A stretch of 11,366 bases of DNA from Bacillota bacterium. GTDB taxonomy: Bacteria > Bacillota > Clostridia > Acetivibrionales > DSM-1351. This document shows positions 7,882 to 11,366 of this stretch, piece by piece; the first letter of the stretch is position 1; each line of letters begins with the position of its first letter. The notes under the pieces were generated by a model. It had not been told where the DNA came from and did not search any database. It was given only the letters and a program-made list of their open reading frames with translations. The stretch is taken from NCBI GenBank assembly GCA_023417285.1, contig JAEZFR010000258.1, positions 1 through 11,366 on the forward strand, given 5' to 3'. The translations under genes were made by a program, and so were the position numbers.

Positions 7882-8745
7882 ATGGGGAGCAATAAGCTAA
7901 TCAATTGGTTGTTTGAAACAAATGCAGTAAGGGTGTGCCCGGAGAATAAACCTTTCTGGTATACTTCCTGTAAAATTGGACCATATTATATCAACACGCA
8001 TTTTCTATATGGTAGTGAGGCAAAGGCAAATGAGCTTTTGAAGGTGATTGATGTCTGCAAGGAAGACAAGGTAAACTGTTCTGAGGTAATAATGGAGCTG
8101 GTATCAGTCAATTATCATAAGGATGCCATATTTAAGGGACTTATTGATACAATGTGTGATTATATAAAGGACAAAATCGGACTTGCTAATATAGATTATA
8201 TTTCTGGCGGGGAAAGAAGAGATTGGTTTTTCTCATTTATGATTGCAAAGCTTTTGGACAAGCCTCATATAACGGTATTTAAGGATCTTAGTGTAATGCT
8301 TTACAAGGATGGGGTATCTGAAAGTTTGAATAACATTGAGGGAGCAAAGGTACTACATGTAGCCGATATAATAACTGAGGCATCAAGCTATGTAAGGGCA
8401 TGGATTCCTGCCATAGAAGCAATAGGTGGGCAGCTTAAGTATAGCCTAGTTGTGGTCGACAGATTACAAGGGGGCGGCGAAAAGCTTGCTGCTGCAAATG
8501 TAGAATCCCATGCTTTAGTTAATGTGGATAAAACAATGTTTGATTTGGCACTTGAGAATAAGCACATAACGTCATTACAACATGATATGCTTATGAAGTA
8601 TTTAGATAACCCACATGATACAATGAGGGAGTTTCTTTTGAGTAACCCAAGCTTCTTGAAGGAAGCACTTGAAGCGGACAAAAGGACTGCCGAAAGAGCT
8701 AAAACCTGTATAGAAGAGGATTTGTATAGTTTAAAGCAAGTATAG
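7882..8745 (+). CDS. pyrE: Orotate phosphoribosyltransferase, divergent Clostridium type
   Basis: This 287-residue protein matches what I recall of a longer clostridial family annotated as orotate phosphoribosyltransferase, which would make OMP from orotate and PRPP. Recognisable blocks are WLFETNAV, PFWYTS, IGPYYINTHFLYGS, SGGERRDWFF (residues 108-117) and the PRPP-loop-like VLHVADIITEASSY (residues 157-170). The loop is atypical: the usual pair of acidic residues is Ala161-Asp162, and the usual T-G part reads TEASS. The operon otherwise lacks this step within the window, which supports the call. A TTG at 7873 is in frame but only 2 nt from GAGAGG (7865-7870), so ATG 7882 is the better start. 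The last 13 codons carry the first copies of the repeat behind the gene. Other purine/pyrimidine phosphoribosyltransferase activity cannot be excluded. Confidence 0.8.
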   Translation: MGSNKLINWLFETNAVRVCPENKPFWYTSCKIGPYYINTHFLYGSEAKANELLKVIDVCKEDKVNCSEVIMELVSVNYHKDAIFKGLIDTMCDYIKDKIGLANIDYISGGERRDWFFSFMIAKLLDKPHITVFKDLSVMLYKDGVSESLNNIEGAKVLHVADIITEASSYVRAWIPAIEAIGGQLKYSLVVVDRLQGGGEKLAAANVESHALVNVDKTMFDLALENKHITSLQHDMLMKYLDNPHDTMREFLLSNPSFLKEALEADKRTAERAKTCIEEDLYSLKQV

Positions 8746-8980
8746 TTTCAGAGAAGAACTGTATAGTTTTAGAGAAGAACCTGTATAGATTTATAGTAGG
8801 ACCTTGTATAGATTTAGAGAAGAACCTGTATAGATTTATAGAAGAACCTGTATAGATTTATAGAAGGACCTTGTATAGATTTAGAGGGATATTTATATAT
8901 TAGAAGGATACTTATATACTTTAGAAGATAATTTTATAGTTTAGAGTGATACACGTATCGTTTTAAATGATAGAATAAAA
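8708..8980 (+). repeat. Tandem repeat (16 then 20-23 nt) spanning the end of pyrE and its 3' flank
   Basis: The hexamer GTATAG occurs at 8708, 8724, 8740, 8761, 8783, 8806, 8828, 8850 and 8873, steps of 16, 16, 21, 22, 23, 22, 22 and 23. The first three are in the coding region, in three different reading frames, and the third supplies the stop codon. Outside the gene the unit is about ATTTATAGAAGAACCT plus GTATAG. The related AACCTGTATAGA already appears inside the gene at 8703-8714. From 8880 more diverged 20-21-nt units beginning TTTAGA (8880, 8920, 8940; TTAGAAGG at 8900) continue to about 8980, directly before the terminator. Nothing else is seen in this gap up to 8980. Confidence 0.92.
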
Positions 8981-8982
8981 AT

Positions 8983-9021
8983 AAATGGTTGTTGCCGGGA
9001 TAAAAGGCAACGATCATTTTT
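8983..9021 (+). terminator. Intrinsic terminator of the pyr operon
   Basis: The arm 8983-8996 (AAATGGTTGTTGCC) pairs over 14 bp with 9006-9019 (GGCAACGATCATTT), counting two G-U pairs in the RNA, around a 9-nt loop. The transcript then has a U-run at 9017-9021. On the minus strand the hairpin is followed by a T-rich stretch, so it could work both ways. It is the only good terminator in the window and closes the pyrimidine operon. The 56 nt from here to the next start contain AATTTATAT twice (9028-9036, 9043-9051) and no promoter I can defend. Confidence 0.88.
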
Positions 9022-9077
9022 GCGAATAATTTATATGAATAAAATTTATATCATTTACATGAAAGGGTTGATTTTTA

Positions 9078-9551
9078 ATGTCTATAGAAGCAGTTAGAGC
9101 ATATTTAAAGCAATGGGATTTGGATAAAAAAATAATGGAGTTTACGACATCCTCTGCAACAGTTGAATTAGCGGCGCAGGCACTTGGGGTGATTCCAGCA
9201 AGAATAGCAAAAACGCTTAGCTTTAAGCTTAATGATGAATGTATATTAATAGTAGCTGCAGGCGATGTAAAGGTTGACAATCAGAAATACAAGGCTGAAT
9301 TTTCACAAAAGGCCAAAATGATGACCGCTGAAGAGGTGCTTGAATTCACTGGGCACGCAGTAGGAGGCGTTTGTCCGTTTGGACTAGCTAATGGCGATAT
9401 CAAGGTTTACGCAGATGTATCCATGAAGAGATTTGATACCTTATTTCCTGCATGTGGAAGCAGTAACAGCGCAATTGAGCTTACGTGTGATGAGATTATT
9501 AAGTATGCAAATGTTACAAAATGGGTGGATGTATGTAAGGGATGGGAGTAA
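9078..9551 (+). CDS. YbaK/EbsC family aminoacyl-tRNA deacylase
   Basis: This 157-residue protein is a single YbaK/ProRS-INS-like editing domain, a family that hydrolyses wrongly charged aminoacyl-tRNAs in trans. Marks are SSATVELAAQALG, Lys45 in RIAKTLSF at the position of the conserved catalytic Lys, and GHAVGGVCPFGL from residue 92. FPACGSSNSAIEL and WVDVCKGWE close the protein. It belongs to a clostridial subgroup distinct from the YbaK protein encoded at 10306. The exact mischarged tRNA substrate cannot be read from the sequence. ATG 9078 is preceded by AAAGGG (9062-9067). Its last codons contain the ribosome binding site of the next gene, so the two are probably translated together. Confidence 0.9.
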   Translation: MSIEAVRAYLKQWDLDKKIMEFTTSSATVELAAQALGVIPARIAKTLSFKLNDECILIVAAGDVKVDNQKYKAEFSQKAKMMTAEEVLEFTGHAVGGVCPFGLANGDIKVYADVSMKRFDTLFPACGSSNSAIELTCDEIIKYANVTKWVDVCKGWE

Positions 9552-9555
9552 TGAG

Positions 9556-10170
9556 ATGTACATAAAAGGGTTTAAGTTTGGTTTCCTTTTACAATTTGCT
9601 GTTGGACCAGTATGTATTTATGTGATTAATACGGCAATAAAGGGAGGCATATTGCCTGCACTGTACGCTTCACTTGGTGCAACGGTTGTAGATATACTAT
9701 TTGTTTCACTTGCGATATTTGGCGTGGGGAAACTGCTTGCCGATCCAAAGATAAAGGTATTGCTCAAATGGTTTGGTGCAATTGTATTGATTTATTTCGG
9801 CGCAGGCATAATATTGGGAAGCTTCGGAATAAGTATTATTCCTGGATTAGGAGTCAGTACCGACAGCATTAGTTCAAAGAACGCATTTTTGACAAGTGCT
9901 GTCTTGACAATATCAAGTCCGCTTTCAATAGTATTTTGGTCTGGAGTATTTGCTGCAAAGCTAGCAGACGAAAATTACACTATGAGGGACATGAAATTAT
10001 TCGGAGCAGGCGCAGTCACCACAACATTATTTTTCTTATCAGTAGTGTCTATTATATTTGGGCTTGTCAAAGCCATGATTTCACCTATAGTTATAGAGGT
10101 GTTGAATGTGGCAGTGGGTGTAATACTTATTCTGTTCGCGGGTAAAATAATATACAAGAAGAGCAATTGA
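9556..10170 (+). CDS. LysE family amino-acid exporter
   Basis: This 204-residue protein is very hydrophobic, with about six membrane segments, and fits the LysE/RhtB amino-acid efflux superfamily. The first segment has the family's GP signature in LLQFAVGPVCIYVIN. Further segments lie around LYASLGATVVDILFVSLAIFGV, WFGAIVLIYFGAGIILGSFG, TSAVLTISSPLSIVFWSGVF, GAGAVTTTLFFLSVVSIIFG and VLNVAVGVILILFAGKIIY. The exported substrate is unknown. The frame is open further upstream inside the deacylase gene, but ATG 9556 is best: GGGAG at 9544-9548 lies 7 nt before it, within the last codons of the deacylase gene, and the protein then begins just ahead of the first segment. The stop of the previous gene is 4 nt away, which indicates translational coupling. 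Confidence 0.88.
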   Translation: MYIKGFKFGFLLQFAVGPVCIYVINTAIKGGILPALYASLGATVVDILFVSLAIFGVGKLLADPKIKVLLKWFGAIVLIYFGAGIILGSFGISIIPGLGVSTDSISSKNAFLTSAVLTISSPLSIVFWSGVFAAKLADENYTMRDMKLFGAGAVTTTLFFLSVVSIIFGLVKAMISPIVIEVLNVAVGVILILFAGKIIYKKSN

Positions 10171-10179
10171 TTTAAGAAA

Positions 10180-10278
10180 CTGTATTATACAGATGATTAG
10201 TGTTAAGATGTGCTTCTTAGTAAGGATATAATATAATTATTAAAATAATATATTTGCTCCTTAAAAAGCACATCTTAA
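10180..10278 (+). promoter_or_regulatory. Long hairpin with 13-bp perfect arms, plus possible promoter, between the exporter and ybaK genes
   Basis: TTAAGATGTGCTT (10203-10215) is perfectly inverted at 10266-10278. Inside it AAGGA (10222-10226) can pair with TCCTT (10258-10262), and the AT-rich core partly folds back as well. A smaller palindrome, CTGTA-TTA-TACAG, is at 10180-10192. After the large hairpin comes TAGTATTTTTAAAA, so it could be a weak terminator for the exporter transcript. Alternatively TTAAGA (10203-10208), 18 nt, then TATAAT (10227-10232) could be a promoter for the next gene, lying in the 5' arm. Both roles are inference; the inverted repeat is seen directly. Confidence 0.5.
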
Positions 10279-10305
10279 TAGTATTTTTAAAAGAGGATGA
10301 ATACC

Positions 10306-10782
10306 ATGGCTGTAACAAAGACTAATGCATTAAGAATATTGGATAGTGCGGGAATTATTTATAAAACCTATACATACGAATGTAAAAATGGACCGGTGGA
10401 CGGTGTTACGGTTGCAAATCAGATAGGAATGCAAACAAAGTATGTATATAAAACCTTGGTAACGCGTGGCGCCAGCAAAGAGTTCTATGTATTTGTTGTA
10501 CCTGTTGAGAGTGAGCTCAACTTGAAGGCTGCAGCTAAAGCAGTTGGTGAGAAATCTATCGAAATGATTCGAGTGGATGAAATAAATAAGATCACCGGGT
10601 ATGTGCGCGGAGGCTGCTCTCCTGTAGGAATGAAAAAGGCATACAAAACAGTATTTGATGAGTCGTGTAGTGAGCTAGAATATATGATAGTAAGCGCTGG
10701 GAAAATCGGTCTGCAAATGCAGGTTGATCCGAAGGTGCTGGCAGAGCTGGTTGGTGCAAGGCTGGCACAGGTAACTGATTAG
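10306..10782 (+). CDS. ybaK: Cys-tRNA(Pro)/Cys-tRNA(Cys) deacylase, YbaK type
   Basis: This 158-residue protein is a YbaK-type editing domain that in characterised bacteria removes cysteine mischarged onto tRNA-Pro. Marks are Lys49 in KYVYKTLVTRG (the conserved catalytic Lys position), GYVRGGCSPVGMKK from residue 98, and the C-terminal SAGKIGLQMQVDPKVLAEL, which corresponds to the SAG-R-G-L-E block of E. coli YbaK. There is an in-frame ATG at 10297, but the ribosome binding site AAGAGGA (10291-10297) overlaps it, so ATG 10306 is the better start with an 8-nt gap. It lies behind the hairpin and may be transcribed from its own promoter. Its last codons (CAG GTA ACT GAT TAG) resemble the 13-nt repeat that follows. 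Confidence 0.9.
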   Translation: MAVTKTNALRILDSAGIIYKTYTYECKNGPVDGVTVANQIGMQTKYVYKTLVTRGASKEFYVFVVPVESELNLKAAAKAVGEKSIEMIRVDEINKITGYVRGGCSPVGMKKAYKTVFDESCSELEYMIVSAGKIGLQMQVDPKVLAELVGARLAQVTD

Positions 10783-10963
10783 GACTTATGTAGGACGAAT
10801 ATGTACGATAAATATGTTACACAATATTGCAGCATAATTATTCAGGACAAATATGTATGTTGTGCAATATTGCAGGATAAATATTCTGAACAAATATGTA
10901 GGATAACTATGTTGCACAGTATTGAAACATAAATATTTAGGATAAGTTTGCAGCAATTTTTGC
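10769..10963 (+). repeat. 13-bp tandem repeat downstream of ybaK
   Basis: From 10781 the sequence can be cut into units of almost constant length with consensus near AGGATAAATATGT. Unit starts are 10781 (11 nt), 10792, 10805, 10818, 10831, 10844, 10857 (17 nt), 10874, 10887, 10900, 10913, 10926, 10939 and 10952 (12 nt); all others are 13 nt. The units have drifted: some read AATATTGC in place of AAATATGT, and TGCAATATTGCA at 10863-10874 is a perfect palindrome. The gene end AGGTAACTGATT (10769-10780) resembles the unit AGGATAACTATGT at 10900. Looser repeats (ATGAGAA at 10964 and 10976, AGCAATTTT at 10952 and 10991) continue to about 11000. No gene is seen here. Confidence 0.88.
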
Positions 10964-11011
10964 ATGAGAAGTTTTATGAGAAATTAATCGAGCAATTTTA
11001 GAGAAATATTA

Positions 11012-11040
11012 TTGACATTTATTTACAAGAAGCATATATT
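11012..11040 (+). promoter_or_regulatory. Sigma-A type promoter of the integrase gene
   Basis: TTGACA (11012-11017), a 17-nt spacer and TATATT (11035-11040) make a near-consensus housekeeping promoter, with a start expected near 11046-11048. It lies just behind the repeat array and leads into the only downstream gene. The predicted start falls inside the palindrome at 11044-11069, a placement suited to repression. Confidence 0.75.
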
Positions 11041-11043
11041 ATA

Positions 11044-11069
11044 AATATTAGAACATATGTTCTAATATT
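11044..11069 (+). promoter_or_regulatory. Perfect 26-bp palindrome with LexA (SOS) box core
   Basis: Bases 11044-11056 (AATATTAGAACAT) are the exact reverse complement of 11057-11069. The core GAACATATGTTC at 11051-11062 fits the Gram-positive LexA/DinR consensus GAAC-N4-GTTC. The site begins 3 bp after the -10 box and covers the expected transcription start, so LexA binding would block transcription until DNA damage. A T-rich stretch (11071-11085) follows, so an alternative reading is a weak AT-rich hairpin terminator, but its place directly after a strong -10 box makes an operator more likely. Confidence 0.75.
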
Positions 11070-11097
11070 ATTTTTTATTGTTTTTGGGAGGAACCAT

Positions 11098-11366
11098 ATG
11101 AAATGTTCAGTTTCTCTAGAAGATGGATTAATATTTGTTTCTTTTAAATATAATGAAATGCTTGTCAAAAAGGTTAGAGAAATACCAGGCCGCATGTGGC
11201 ATGTTGATAGACTTAGTTGGTCATTTCCTGACAATTTACAAAGCCGCCAACTATTAAAAAGAATATTTAGAAGTGGTATTTGCGATCTTGATTATGATAG
11301 CCCAGTAATAAGAGCTCAGGTTGAACTCTTAAAAGCTGAAATGCTTATCAGAGGCTTCAGCAGGGC
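11098..11366 (+). CDS. Tyrosine recombinase/integrase, N-terminal part (runs off window)
   Basis: The open frame starts at ATG 11098 behind GGGAGG (11086-11091) and continues to the window edge, giving 89 residues. Residues about 20-65 contain VKKVREIPGRMWHVDRLSW followed by SFPDN, resembling the small N-terminal domain (R-x-I-P-G-R-x-W then W-x-x-P) found before the core-binding domain of some bacterial and phage integrases. The last residues, VELLKAEMLIRGFSRA, look like the start of the SAM-like core-binding domain (L-x-x-R-G-x-S-x-x-T). The catalytic Arg-His-Arg-Tyr residues would lie outside the window and cannot be checked. The promoter with a LexA-type operator suggests damage-induced expression. 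A mobile element, phage or integron-like unit may begin here. The family call is moderately sure. Confidence 0.65.
   Translation, partial: MKCSVSLEDGLIFVSFKYNEMLVKKVREIPGRMWHVDRLSWSFPDNLQSRQLLKRIFRSGICDLDYDSPVIRAQVELLKAEMLIRGFSR

Noticed and set aside
7734..8980. CRISPR arrays
   Set aside because: The repeats are back to back or overlapping with no unique spacers, the units drift, and no cas genes are present.
9433..9555. N-terminal extension of the exporter overlapping the deacylase gene
   Set aside because: The extension would read the conserved end of the deacylase in another frame and put 41 unrelated residues before the first membrane segment; a good ribosome binding site serves ATG 9556.
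10203..10278. attC-like recombination site for the downstream integrase
   Set aside because: GTTAAGA at the left end only partly resembles an integron core site, the right end lacks the matching AAC, and the orientation of the boxes is wrong. It is also over 800 bp from the integrase start.
10952..10963. GCAATTTTTGC as a terminator after ybaK
   Set aside because: The stem is only 4 bp and no U-run follows it; it is part of the 13-nt repeat pattern.

Overview
This is a low-GC, Gram-positive-type stretch, most likely from a member of the Clostridia. The evidence is AT-rich codon use, strong AGGAGG-like ribosome binding sites, a group-2 type PyrF, and the class 1B PyrD/PyrK pair. All genes I can support lie on the plus strand. 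I cannot assign a species.

Positions 1 to about 9020 hold the end of a de novo pyrimidine (UMP) operon: pyrF (C-terminal part only), carA, carB, pyrK, pyrD, a histidine-phosphatase gene and a Clostridium-type orotate phosphoribosyltransferase gene. CarA and CarB make carbamoyl phosphate. PyrD with PyrK oxidises dihydroorotate using NAD+. The orotate phosphoribosyltransferase and PyrF turn orotate into UMP. The first operon genes (such as pyrB, pyrC and any leader attenuator) would lie upstream of the window. The operon ends at a clear intrinsic terminator at 8983-9021.

Positions 9078-10782 hold a small cluster: a YbaK/EbsC-family aminoacyl-tRNA deacylase, a translationally coupled LysE-family amino-acid exporter, and, after a long hairpin, a second and different YbaK (Cys-tRNA(Pro) deacylase-like). 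At 11012-11100 there is a consensus sigma-A type promoter whose start region is covered by a perfect 26-bp palindrome with a LexA (SOS) core, GAAC-N4-GTTC. The gene behind it begins as a tyrosine recombinase/integrase and runs off the window.

The most unusual feature is in the spacers. Four long gaps (after pyrK, the phosphatase gene, the phosphoribosyltransferase gene and the second YbaK) are almost wholly made of degenerate tandem repeats. Each array has its own unit: GTGC-centred subunits inside a roughly 115-nt duplication, 11/12 nt, 16 then 20-23 nt, and 13 nt. In each case the unit resembles the last codons plus stop codon of the gene in front, so the array looks like an echo of that gene's 3' end. 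The arrays stop just before the next functional element (ribosome binding site, terminator or promoter). A small version, a 12-bp duplication of the carA tail, lies between carA and carB. I know of no described system that matches this.
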